A stretch of 14,103 nt of DNA, from NCBI GenBank assembly GCA_030833305.1, contig JAURHL010000035.1, positions 1 through 14,103 on the forward strand, read 5' to 3'. The notes below the pieces were generated by a model. It searched no databases. It saw only the letters and a list, made by a program, of their open reading frames with translations, and had not been told where the DNA came from. Both the position numbers and the translations under genes were made by a program. Positions 1 to 7,326 of the stretch are shown piece after piece (within the stretch, counting starts at the first letter, position 1; the number at the start of each line of letters is the position of its first letter). Source of the DNA: Acidimicrobiales bacterium (GTDB lineage Bacteria > Actinomycetota > Acidimicrobiia > Acidimicrobiales > Ilumatobacteraceae).

Positions 1-1
1 C

Positions 2-1615
2 GCCCGTCCGATCATCGGCCGGGACGGTCGGATCGTTGAGGAGGCGCCCGAGGGCCTGTCGGCCGAAGGTGCCGAGAAGTACGCGACCCTTGTGGGTGCG
101 ACCGTGTTCACCGCCAAGGAGCGGGTCGTCGAGATGCTCCAGGCTTCGGGCGAACTCGTGGGCGATATTCGTCCGATCACGCACCCGGTGAAGTTCTTCG
201 AGAAGGGCGATCGACCGCTCGAGATCGTCACCAGTCGTCAGTGGTACATCCGCAACGGCGGCCGTGAAACCGAATTGCGCACCCACATGCTCGGCCGTGG
301 TGATCAGTTGGTGTGGCATCCCGATCACATGCGCCATCGCTACGCGAACTGGGTCGAGGGACTGAACGGCGACTGGCTCATCAGTCGTCAGCGCTACTTC
401 GGTGTTCCCATCCCCGTGTGGTACCGGCTCGACGAGAACGGCGAAACCATCCACGATCGGCCGATCACGCCCGACGAAGCGTCGTTGCCCATCGACCCCT
501 CCACCGACGTGCCACCGGGATTCACGGCGGACCAACGCAACGTGGCCGGCGGCTTCACCGGCGACCCCGACGTGATGGACACCTGGGCCACGTCGTCGCT
601 CTCGCCGCAGATCGCCGGCTGCTGGGAGGACGACGCGGATCTGTTCGCTCGCGTGTTCCCCATGGATCTGCGGCCGCAGGGTCACGACATCATCCGCACC
701 TGGTTGTTCAGCACGGTGGTGCGCTCGCATTTCGAGCACGATTCGCTGCCGTGGTCGAACGTGGCGTTGTCCGGTTGGATCCTCGACCCCGATCGCAAGA
801 AGATGTCGAAGTCGAAGGGCAACGTCGTCACGCCCGTGGATCTGTTCGAGAAGTTCGGAAGCGACGCCGTCCGTTACTGGGCGGCCTCGGCGCGGCCGGG
901 CGTCGACACCGCGTTCAGCGAGGAGCAGATGAAGGTCGGTCGCAAGTTGGCCACCAAGTTGCTCAACGCCAGCAAGTTCGTGCTCACGTTCCCCGAACCG
1001 GGTTCGGAAGCGATCGTGTCGAACGAGATCGACCGCGCGATGTTGGCCCGCGTGGCCGACACGGTGAACGAGGCCACCGACGCGTTCGGGCAGTACGACT
1101 ACGCACGGGCACTGGAACGAACCGAAGCATTGTTCTGGTGGTTCTGCGACGACTACGTGGAACTGGTGAAGGGTCGTGCCTACGAGAGTCAGGGCCGCGA
1201 TCAAGCCGCGTCGGCGCAACTCGCGTTGCGACTGGCGCTGTCGACCCTGCAGCGACTTCTGGCACCCTTCATCCCGTTCACCACCGAAACCGTGTGGCGC
1301 TGGTGGCAGAGCGGTTCGGTGCACCGGGCGTCGTGGCCCACGATGGCCGAGTTGGGTGACGTCGGCGATGCGACGGTGCTCGCGCCCATCGGCGAGGTGT
1401 TGGCGCAGGTGCGACGCGCCAAGACCGAAGCCAAGACCTCCCAGAAGACCGCCGTGGCATCGGCCGTGATCTCGGGGAGTCCCGCGGAATTGTCCGCGGT
1501 CGAAACCGGTCGAGCCGATCTTTCCGAGGCGGGCAGTGTGCAGGCATGGAGCCTCGTCGAGGGTGTCGGACCGTTGAGCGTCACAGTCGTGCTGGCACCG
1601 TCCGACCCCCAATGA
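2..1615 (+). CDS. valS: Valine--tRNA ligase, C-terminal part (5' end outside window)
   Basis: This is the last 537 residues of valyl-tRNA synthetase, a cytoplasmic class I enzyme that charges tRNA-Val. The frame is open from base 2, so the gene begins upstream and the HIGH motif is not visible. The first ~100 residues are the end of the CP1 editing insertion returning to the catalytic core (VTSRQWYIR, then NGDWLISRQRYFGVPIPVWY). The KMSKS motif that closes over ATP is at 800-814, followed by the helical anticodon-binding domain (FWWFCDDYVELVKGRAYE) and a short tail. The core reads DVMDTWATSSLSPQI. As I recall the family, this resembles the 'type 2' ValS of archaea and Rickettsiales more than the DTWFSSAL(W)PF form of most bacteria. 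The tail also lacks the long C-terminal coiled coil of type 1 enzymes. The next gene starts about 20 bp downstream on the same strand, so they may be cotranscribed. Confidence 0.95.
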   Translation, partial: ARPIIGRDGRIVEEAPEGLSAEGAEKYATLVGATVFTAKERVVEMLQASGELVGDIRPITHPVKFFEKGDRPLEIVTSRQWYIRNGGRETELRTHMLGRGDQLVWHPDHMRHRYANWVEGLNGDWLISRQRYFGVPIPVWYRLDENGETIHDRPITPDEASLPIDPSTDVPPGFTADQRNVAGGFTGDPDVMDTWATSSLSPQIAGCWEDDADLFARVFPMDLRPQGHDIIRTWLFSTVVRSHFEHDSLPWSNVALSGWILDPDRKKMSKSKGNVVTPVDLFEKFGSDAVRYWAASARPGVDTAFSEEQMKVGRKLATKLLNASKFVLTFPEPGSEAIVSNEIDRAMLARVADTVNEATDAFGQYDYARALERTEALFWWFCDDYVELVKGRAYESQGRDQAASAQLALRLALSTLQRLLAPFIPFTTETVWRWWQSGSVHRASWPTMAELGDVGDATVLAPIGEVLAQVRRAKTEAKTSQKTAVASAVISGSPAELSAVETGRADLSEAGSVQAWSLVEGVGPLSVTVVLAPSDPQ

Positions 1616-1635
1616 CGACTCGATAGCGGTAGTTT

Positions 1636-3009
1636 TTGACCCTTGTGACCGAGGTTCAGCCACCCCACGACGACGAACCCGTCGTCGGCGACGAGACCTT
1701 GAACCAACTCGCGCGACGACGACCCGATCCGGCACCGAAACGTCGCCGTACCTGGCCCCAACGACTCGTTCTGAGTTTGAACATCTTCGTGGTCGTCGCC
1801 TGCTTCGGAACCGCCATCGGCATCTACTACGGCAACGAGAAGGCCAACGACCGGCGAGTGGTGTCCATCATCGGTGCCGACGGTGGGCCGGCTCTCACCT
1901 TGCCCAGCACCACGGTCGCCCTCGCTGAGGATGGTTCCGTGGTGTCCACGGAGGCCCCGGTGCTCGTCGACGTGACGGCCAAGAACTTCCTCATCACGGG
2001 CAGCGACAACGGAGCCTGCGTCGACCCCGACTCGCCGTACGCCGCTGCCTTCGGAAATCGCAACGGGCTCGGCGAGCGTGCCGACACCATCATGATCCTG
2101 CGCCTCGACCCCAAGACGAATGCCGCCGCGGTGCTCTCCTTTCCCCGAGACATGTGGGTTCGCATCGGCGGTACCAAGCGCATGGGGCGTATCAACAGTG
2201 CGTTCAACGCCGACGACCCGAACACGCTCATCCTCACGATCTGGGACAACTTCGGCATTCTCGCCGACCATTACGTGAACATCGATTTCTGTGCCTTCAA
2301 GCAGATCGTCGACGCCGTCGGTGGCGTACGTGTCCCGTTCGCCACGCCCGTGCGCGACAAGAACACGAATCTGCTGATCGAGGTCGCCGGTTGCCACACC
2401 TTCAGTGGCGAGGAGGGCCTGGCGTACGTGCGGTCGCGCCACTTCAAGTACTTCGACCCCAAGAAAAAGGAATGGATCGAAGACCCCGCCGCCGATCGCG
2501 GACGCATCTCGCGCCAGCAGGACTTCCTGCGGCGCGCCATTCAGAAGGCCCTCGACAAGAGTGCGGGAAGTCCGGCGGTCGCCAAACAATTGATCGACGC
2601 CGGTATCCAGAACGTGATCCTCGACGCGAACCTGACGACGGGCAAGTTGCTCGATTTGGCCACGGCGATGAAGAACCTGGACCCGACGACGATGCGCACC
2701 TACCAGGTCGAAGGGCGTGGCGTGGACAAGAGCGGTCAGTCGGTGCTCGAGCCAATGTTGAAGTCCGACAGCATGAAGGCCGTGTTGGCCGTGTTCCAAG
2801 GCAAGGCTCGTCTGGTCGACGCTCCCGAGCAAATCTTCGAGATGGCGACCACCTCCGTTGCCCCGGTCACATCCGCCGCCCCCGGAACCCCGATGCCGGG
2901 ATCGACGGCCAAGCCGGGCGCGACCACCACGACCTCGTCACTCGTCCCCGTGTACGTGGATGAGAACACCTACGGCATCCTGCCTCCCGACGACCCCGCC
3001 TGTCGCTGA
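1636..3009 (+). CDS. LytR-CpsA-Psr (LCP) family envelope glycopolymer transferase
   Basis: This is a membrane-anchored LCP protein of 457 aa. The family transfers polyprenyl-pyrophosphate-linked glycopolymers (arabinogalactan or teichoic-acid-like chains) onto peptidoglycan outside the membrane. A cytoplasmic basic N-terminus (about residues 27-43) precedes one transmembrane helix (about 44-65), which is a signal-anchor topology. The LCP domain (about 115-325) has DTIMILR, the SFPRD loop with Arg171/Asp172, INSAFNADD, DHYVNIDFCAF, VDAVGGVRVP, YVRSRH (Arg266, Arg268) and DRGRISRQQ (288-295); these arginines bind the pyrophosphate. A Thr/Ser/Pro/Ala-rich tail (about 395-440) ends in a short PPDDPACR segment. 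The start is uncertain: TTG at 1636 or GTG at 1645, and neither has a good Shine-Dalgarno. The gene ends tail-to-tail with the VWA gene, 8 bp away. The precise glycan substrate cannot be told. Confidence 0.92.
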   Translation: MTLVTEVQPPHDDEPVVGDETLNQLARRRPDPAPKRRRTWPQRLVLSLNIFVVVACFGTAIGIYYGNEKANDRRVVSIIGADGGPALTLPSTTVALAEDGSVVSTEAPVLVDVTAKNFLITGSDNGACVDPDSPYAAAFGNRNGLGERADTIMILRLDPKTNAAAVLSFPRDMWVRIGGTKRMGRINSAFNADDPNTLILTIWDNFGILADHYVNIDFCAFKQIVDAVGGVRVPFATPVRDKNTNLLIEVAGCHTFSGEEGLAYVRSRHFKYFDPKKKEWIEDPAADRGRISRQQDFLRRAIQKALDKSAGSPAVAKQLIDAGIQNVILDANLTTGKLLDLATAMKNLDPTTMRTYQVEGRGVDKSGQSVLEPMLKSDSMKAVLAVFQGKARLVDAPEQIFEMATTSVAPVTSAAPGTPMPGSTAKPGATTTTSSLVPVYVDENTYGILPPDDPACR

Positions 3010-3017
3010 ATCTTCGG

Positions 3018-3908
3018 CTAACCCAGCACCTCTCGCAACGCGCCGGGAACATCGGTCGGACCGTCGATCACCGCCAACCGGGCCCCAACTTGCCGCGCCA
3101 GCACCCGCGCCTCCGCGTCGTCACCGGCCGGGGCCAAGATGACCACTTCCTCCAATGAGCGCGCGGCCGCCACCACGTCACCTTCCACCGTGGCCCGGCA
3201 GTCGCTCAACACGATGGTGATGCGACGACCCGCCCGGGTCCGCGACAGTTGCTCGCCCGCGGCGCGCAACGCCCCGGCCAGATCGGTGGTGCCGAAACCA
3301 CGCAATGACAGCACGTCGTTCACCACCTGCTCGCCCGACTTCGTGGAGTTCTGACTCTTGGCCACCACCACGTCCTTACCGAACGCGATCACGCTGTAGT
3401 CATCGGGGCTTCGCCACGCCACCGCGGCCGCGGCCATGGCCGAGGTCGCCAAGGGTTTACCACCCATGGAGCCGCTGCGATCGACGAGCAACGCGATCGC
3501 CGTCGACGGGCGCACCCAACCGCGCACTTTCAATCCGTCGGCGTCGACGGCACGCCTCTCGGCACGGGCACCGATGATCTCCTCCATCGACGCATCGAGG
3601 TCGATGTCGCCGTCCTCGGGTCGATACGGCATGGTGGCCATCTTGCCGATACCACGAGGCCGCACCGGTCCGCGCTTCGAGACGTCCAGGAACAATCGCC
3701 CCGCGAGACGTTTGGCCAGTTCGCGCAACTTCGGATCGGTGGCACCGGTCAGATCGGCCAACAGGGCCAACATCGCGTCGGCGTCCTCCTCCATCGCCTC
3801 GTCGACGGCGTTCTCGTCGATCTCACCCACCTCCGGCGACACCTGTTCGAACTGATCGTGCCGCGCCAACTCACGGCGTGACATCGTCTTCTTGGAGGCC
3901 TCGTTCAC
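3018..3908 (-). CDS. VWA-domain protein, partner of the MoxR-like ATPase
   Basis: This 296-aa protein has an acidic, helical N-terminal half (about residues 20-135) and a C-terminal von Willebrand factor A domain. The metal-binding MIDAS site is complete: D143-x-S145-x-S147 in DRSGSMGG, a Thr in FGTTDLAGAL and an Asp in VLSDCRA. MoxR ATPases are commonly paired with VWA proteins, as in Mg-chelatase I/D, CoxD/CoxE and the methanol dehydrogenase accessory sets, where they help mature or activate metalloenzymes. It lies 29 bp downstream of the ATPase gene and is the last gene of a four-gene minus-strand run (ADH, ADH, ATPase, VWA). The start is ambiguous: GTG at 3908 has only GAGG two bases upstream, while ATG at 3884 (288 aa) follows a purine-rich AAGAAG. 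The VWA assignment is firm; the target enzyme is inferred from context only. Confidence 0.88.
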   Translation of the reverse strand: MNEASKKTMSRRELARHDQFEQVSPEVGEIDENAVDEAMEEDADAMLALLADLTGATDPKLRELAKRLAGRLFLDVSKRGPVRPRGIGKMATMPYRPEDGDIDLDASMEEIIGARAERRAVDADGLKVRGWVRPSTAIALLVDRSGSMGGKPLATSAMAAAAVAWRSPDDYSVIAFGKDVVVAKSQNSTKSGEQVVNDVLSLRGFGTTDLAGALRAAGEQLSRTRAGRRITIVLSDCRATVEGDVVAAARSLEEVVILAPAGDDAEARVLARQVGARLAVIDGPTDVPGALREVLG

Positions 3909-3937
3909 CGCCTCGTCGGCGGCGTCGCCTTCCTTGG

Positions 3938-4852
3938 CTACCGGGTCGCCCCCGACGGGGCGCTCGCTTTTCCCGACTCACCGACCGGCGCGGGATTGAA
4001 CACCTCGTTCCACAACTCGGTGATGATCTCCTCGCTCGTGCGCGAACTTCCCTCGCGCACCCGCACGCGTCCGGACAACGCCACCAACGCGGCGTCGAGC
4101 GACACGGCCGGATCGTTCACGTCGCTGGAGCGCACCGCTGCCAACGACGACGCCACAGCGGACATGTCGATCGCACCACGAACCGACGAACCCACGCGCA
4201 GATCGGCGTGCACTCGGGTGCGCCGCACCAGTTCGACCACCTTGTCGAGCCAACCCTCCGGCAAACCATCGACACCACGGGCGGCGATGCGGGTCTCGAC
4301 CGCGGCCGATTGGTAGCCCACGGAGACACGACACACGCGGTCGTACACGGCGCCACTGATGCGCGCGGTTCCGACCGCGTCGAAGGGGTTCATGGCCGCC
4401 ACCAAACGGAAGCCGGGATTCGCGACCACGCGTCCGTATCGAGGCACGTTGAGTTCGCCCTCGCTCATGACGGTGATGAGCACGTTGAGCGTTTCCTCGG
4501 GGATGCGATTGATCTCCTCGACGTACAACAGCGAACCATCGCGCATGGCGGTGACCAACGGGCCATCGACGAACACGTCGGCCTCGTAGCCGTCGGTCAG
4601 CACCCGTGCCGGATCGAAGTGGCCGACCAGACGGGCAGGAGTCAACTCGGCGTTGCCCTCGACGAAGACGAAGCCGATACCGAGACCTCCGGCCACCGCG
4701 CGCAACAGCGTGCTCTTGCCGGTTCCCGGCGGGCCCTCGAGCAGCACGTGTCGATCGGCGTCGAGAGCGGCCACCACCAGTTCGACCTCGCGGCGACGAC
4801 CGATGACGACGTCGTCGAGCGACGCGATGAGCGCGGAGACGGGGGTGGTCAC
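3938..4852 (-). CDS. MoxR-like AAA+ ATPase
   Basis: This 304-aa AAA+ ATPase of the MoxR/BchI-like group is a cytoplasmic remodelling chaperone by family. Walker A is GPPGTGKS at residues 40-47. Walker B reads LLYVEEINR, with E112-E113 where most relatives have D-E, followed by IPEETLNVLITVMSEG. The MNPFD segment marks sensor 1, and the C-terminal half is the helical lid. The GTG start at 4852 overlaps the TGA stop of the upstream alcohol dehydrogenase as GTGA (4849-4852). There is no separate Shine-Dalgarno, so translation is probably coupled to the dehydrogenase. The frame stays open upstream inside the dehydrogenase gene, but that part reads as out-of-frame low-complexity Arg/His sequence, so I start at this GTG. 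With the VWA protein downstream it most likely forms a two-component maturation system; a role on the dehydrogenase is my inference from coupling. Confidence 0.9.
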   Translation of the reverse strand: MTTPVSALIASLDDVVIGRRREVELVVAALDADRHVLLEGPPGTGKSTLLRAVAGGLGIGFVFVEGNAELTPARLVGHFDPARVLTDGYEADVFVDGPLVTAMRDGSLLYVEEINRIPEETLNVLITVMSEGELNVPRYGRVVANPGFRLVAAMNPFDAVGTARISGAVYDRVCRVSVGYQSAAVETRIAARGVDGLPEGWLDKVVELVRRTRVHADLRVGSSVRGAIDMSAVASSLAAVRSSDVNDPAVSLDAALVALSGRVRVREGSSRTSEEIITELWNEVFNPAPVGESGKASAPSGATR

Positions 4853-6006
4853 TTCAGGATGACGCCACGGATGTTGGTGCCCTCGCGCATGGCCTCGTAG
4901 CCCTCGTTGATCTGGTCCAGGGTGTAGGTCTTGCTGATGAGCTCGTCCAACTTCAACTGCCCGGCGCGGTACATGTCGAGCAGGGCGGGAATGTCGGCGC
5001 GCGGGTTCAGCGAGCCGAAAATGGTTCCCTTGATCTCCTTGTTCCACATGGCCAGGTTGAACAGGTTCACGCTGGCGGTCTCGCTGGTCATCGGTGAGAT
5101 GGCGGTGACGACGACGGTGCTGCCCTTGCCGGCCAGGTTCATGGCCTCGCCCATCATCTCGCCGTGCAGAACGCCGGGGGTCATGATGACGCGATCGGCC
5201 ATCTGTCCGTAGGTCATCTCCATGACCGACAACATGGCGTCGGCCATCGACGGGAAAGTATGGGTGGCGCCGAACTCCATGGCCTTCTCGCGCTTGAACT
5301 CGACGGGGTCGATGGCGATGATGCGCTTGGCGCCGGCCATGCGCGCACCCTGAACGGCATTGATGCCGATGCCACCGATACCCACCACGACGACGGTGTC
5401 GCCGGGCTGGGTGCCGGCACGATTGGCGGCCGAACCCCAACCGGTGGCCACACCACACGACACGAGGGCCACGCACTCGAGCGGGATGTCCTTTTCCACT
5501 TTGATGATCGACTGCTCGCTGACGCAGGCGTACTCCGAGAACGTGCCGACCTTGGCCATCAGCGTGACGGGCTTGCCGTTCACGAAGTGACGGTGCGTGT
5601 CGTCGGTGATCATTCCACCGACGAAGGTCTTGGCACCGTTGTCGCACAGGTTCTGACGCCCGGTCGAGCAGTAACGGCAACGGCCGCACGACGGCACGAA
5701 AGACGCGGACACGTGATCACCGACAGCGACGCTGGTGACCCCGGGACCGACCTCGACCACCACGCCGGCACCCTCGTGGCCCCCGATGATGGGGAAGAAA
5801 CTCTCGATGCCCATGAGGGGCCACACTTCTTCGGGCGGGACCATGTCACCGGTGACGAGGTGCTCGTCGCTGTGGCAGAGGCCGGCGGCCTTCCAGTGCA
5901 CCAACACCTCGCCGGTCTTGGGCGGATGGATCTCGATCTCCTCGATCTTCCATTCCTGATTGAGGCCCCACAGGACCGCGGCCTTGGACTTACGGATTCC
6001 GGACAT
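4849..6006 (-). CDS. Zinc-dependent alcohol dehydrogenase, NDMA-dependent/mycofactocin-associated type (paralogue 1)
   Basis: This 385-aa medium-chain zinc alcohol dehydrogenase oxidises an alcohol to an aldehyde or ketone with NAD. The closest family I recognise is the NDMA-dependent ADH group (nicotinoprotein type), whose NAD does not leave the enzyme and whose natural electron acceptor is thought to be mycofactocin. Catalytic zinc ligands are C44 (LCHSDEH), H77-E78 (GGHEGAG) and C184. Structural zinc cysteines are C107, C110, C113 and C121 (CGRCRYC...C). The Rossmann motif is GIGGIG (209-214), with D233 in AIDPVEFKREKAMEFGATHT favouring NAD over NADP. It carries a roughly 12-residue insertion (about residues 55-71, VPPEEVWPLMGIESF) missing from paralogue 2. 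ATG at 6006 is preceded by a strong AGGGGG ribosome site. It lies downstream of paralogue 2 and overlaps the MoxR gene by 4 nt. The substrate is unknown. Confidence 0.93.
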   Translation of the reverse strand: MSGIRKSKAAVLWGLNQEWKIEEIEIHPPKTGEVLVHWKAAGLCHSDEHLVTGDMVPPEEVWPLMGIESFFPIIGGHEGAGVVVEVGPGVTSVAVGDHVSASFVPSCGRCRYCSTGRQNLCDNGAKTFVGGMITDDTHRHFVNGKPVTLMAKVGTFSEYACVSEQSIIKVEKDIPLECVALVSCGVATGWGSAANRAGTQPGDTVVVVGIGGIGINAVQGARMAGAKRIIAIDPVEFKREKAMEFGATHTFPSMADAMLSVMEMTYGQMADRVIMTPGVLHGEMMGEAMNLAGKGSTVVVTAISPMTSETASVNLFNLAMWNKEIKGTIFGSLNPRADIPALLDMYRAGQLKLDELISKTYTLDQINEGYEAMREGTNIRGVILK

Positions 6007-6014
6007 GGTTCGCT

Positions 6015-6021
6015 ACCCCCT
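6015..6021 (-). promoter_or_regulatory. Shine-Dalgarno of dehydrogenase paralogue 1
   Basis: AGGGGGT on the minus strand, eight bases upstream of the ATG at 6006. It fixes the start choice and matches the AGGGGGA in front of the other dehydrogenase, so the two paralogues also share their translation signal. Confidence 0.75.
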
Positions 6022-6099
6022 GCGCGGACGACCCTCGTCCGGCACCCCGAACGCTAGCCACCACGGGCCGGAACGCCCCAGACGAACCCGAAGCGGGGG

Positions 6100-6115
6100 C
6101 GGTGGCGAGCCACCG
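6100..6115 (-). repeat. Perfect 6-bp inverted repeat just after the stop of dehydrogenase paralogue 2
   Basis: On the minus strand CGGTGG, a CTCG loop and CCACCG form a stem-loop that begins 2 nt after the TGA at 6118-6120. There is no T-run after it, so it is not a classical intrinsic terminator. It could partly attenuate transcription or protect the 3' end of the upstream mRNA between the two dehydrogenase genes. The rest of the 111-bp gap (6007-6117) holds only the ribosome site of the next gene. Confidence 0.4.
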
Positions 6116-6117
6116 GA

Positions 6118-7227
6118 TCAGTAGACCAGCACGCCTCGGATGTTCTCGCCCTTGCGCATGGCCTCGTAGCCCTCGTTCACGCCCTCCAGCGGATAGGTGC
6201 GGGTGACCAGACCGTCGAGGTCCAACTGGCCCTCGCGGTACAGACCGGCCAACTTGGGGATGTCGGCGCGCGGGTTGCCCGATCCGAAGAGCGAACCCAC
6301 CACCTGCTTCTCCATGAGGGTGATGTCGAGCATGTTCATGCTGGCGCCCATCTCGAGCGCCGGGTGGATGTTGGTGACCACCACGCGTCCGCGCTTGGCG
6401 GCCAGCGCCATCGCCTCGTGCATCACCGAACCCTGTCCGACACCCATGGTCATGATGACCTTGTTCGCCATCGTGCCCCAGGTGATGTCCTGCAGCAGGG
6501 CCACAGCTTCGGTCATGCTGGTGGCGGTGTGCGTGGCACCGAACTCCATGGCTTTCTCGCGTTTGAACTCCACGGGGTCGATGGCCACGATGCGCTTGGC
6601 GCCGGCCAATTTGGCGCCCTGGATCGCGTTGGCACCGATACCACCGACGCCGACCACCACCACGGTGTCGCCGGGCTTGGTCTCGGCCGCGTACACCGCC
6701 GAACCCCAACCGGTGACCACACCACACCCCAGCAGACACACCTTGTCGAGGGGCAGGTCCTCGTCGACCTTGATGCAGGACGCCTCGTTGACCACCGTGT
6801 GCTTGGCAAAGGTGCCGAGCAGACACATGAGGCCCAGATCCTGACCGCGCGCGTGGTGACGCGCGCCGCCGTCGGTGATCTGCCGTCCGCCGCCCATCAA
6901 GGCGCCGAGATCGCACAGGTTCTGATGGCCGGTCGAACAACTGCGGCAGCGACCGCACGAAGGAATGAACCCGAAGACCACGTGGTCGCCGGGAGCCAGC
7001 CAACTGACACCCTCGCCAACCTTGCGCACGATCCCCGCACCTTCGTGACCGCCGATGATGGGCAGGGCGAAGGGCAGGTCGCCCGTGACGAGGTGTTCGT
7101 CGCTGTGGCACATGCCCGAAGCCTTCATCTCCACCAACACCTCGCCCGGTTGGGGATCGTCGAGCTCGATCTCCTCGACGCTCCACGGCTGGTTCATCTC
7201 CCACAAAATGGCGGCCGAAGACTTCAT
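6118..7227 (-). CDS. Zinc-dependent alcohol dehydrogenase, NDMA-dependent/mycofactocin-associated type (paralogue 2)
   Basis: This 369-aa zinc alcohol dehydrogenase is a clear paralogue of the next gene in the operon; for example, both share AGAKRI(I/V)AIDPVEFKREK. Catalytic zinc ligands are C40 (MCHSDEH), H61-E62 (GGHEGAG) and C168; structural zinc cysteines are C91, C94, C97 and C105. The NAD motif is GVGGIG (193-198) with D217 closing beta-2, as expected for NAD. Family knowledge points to a nicotinoprotein whose bound NADH is re-oxidised by mycofactocin. That fits its position directly divergent from mftA. The start is ATG at 7227 with AGGGGGA 3 nt upstream. The frame stays open to 7491, but that extension runs antisense through mftA and is not family-like. 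It is first in a minus-strand operon with the second dehydrogenase, the MoxR ATPase and the VWA protein. The substrate is unknown. Confidence 0.93.
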   Translation of the reverse strand: MKSSAAILWEMNQPWSVEEIELDDPQPGEVLVEMKASGMCHSDEHLVTGDLPFALPIIGGHEGAGIVRKVGEGVSWLAPGDHVVFGFIPSCGRCRSCSTGHQNLCDLGALMGGGRQITDGGARHHARGQDLGLMCLLGTFAKHTVVNEASCIKVDEDLPLDKVCLLGCGVVTGWGSAVYAAETKPGDTVVVVGVGGIGANAIQGAKLAGAKRIVAIDPVEFKREKAMEFGATHTATSMTEAVALLQDITWGTMANKVIMTMGVGQGSVMHEAMALAAKRGRVVVTNIHPALEMGASMNMLDITLMEKQVVGSLFGSGNPRADIPKLAGLYREGQLDLDGLVTRTYPLEGVNEGYEAMRKGENIRGVLVY

Positions 7228-7230
7228 GAT

Positions 7231-7237
7231 TCCCCCT
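7231..7237 (-). promoter_or_regulatory. Shine-Dalgarno of dehydrogenase paralogue 2
   Basis: AGGGGGA on the minus strand, three bases upstream of the ATG at 7227. It supports that start over the long upstream extension of the frame. Confidence 0.65.
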
Positions 7238-7247
7238 GGAATGTTCC
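7238..7247. promoter_or_regulatory. Candidate operator palindrome between dehydrogenase and mftA
   Basis: GGAATGTTCC is a perfect inverted repeat (GGAA, 2 nt, TTCC) just upstream of the ribosome site of the dehydrogenase in the divergent region 7228-7326. A second short inverted repeat, GGGCG-GA-CGCCC (7248-7259), abuts it. Either could bind a regulator serving both directions. Mycofactocin loci often carry a TetR-type regulator (MftR), but none is in this window. This is inference from symmetry and position only. Confidence 0.3.
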
Positions 7248-7314
7248 GGGCGGACGCCCCCTGGCGACCGCCAACTCCTAATGGAACGGTAGTCGGTGTC
7301 GGACGGGGCCGTTG

Positions 7315-7320
7315 TACGCT
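7315..7320 (+). promoter_or_regulatory. Candidate -10 element of mftA (leaderless start)
   Basis: TACGCT fits the actinobacterial TANNNT consensus. Counting its last T as -7 puts +1 exactly on the A of the mftA ATG at 7327. There is no Shine-Dalgarno before this ATG, which agrees with a leaderless mRNA. I see no convincing -35 element at the usual distance. Confidence 0.4.
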
Positions 7321-7326
7321 TGACAC

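Noticed and set aside
1201..2832. A 543-codon open frame on the minus strand across the valS end and the LCP gene
   Set aside because: It is antisense to two well-supported genes; its translation is low-complexity Gly/Val/Arg/His-rich with no recognisable domain. Long shadow frames are common in GC-rich coding DNA.
5164..6057. A 297-codon plus-strand frame opposite dehydrogenase paralogue 1
   Set aside because: It is His/Asp/Gly-rich and antisense to a gene with complete zinc and NAD motifs; a codon-bias shadow. The same applies to 6364-7281 opposite paralogue 2.
6100..6115. The hairpin as a Rho-independent terminator
   Set aside because: There is no T-run after the stem on the transcribed strand, and the stem is only 6 bp; kept as an inverted repeat only.
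7320..7325. TTGACA just before the mftA start, a perfect -35 consensus
   Set aside because: No -10 element follows at 16-18 bp, and it would place the promoter inside mftA. The TACGCT just upstream fits better.
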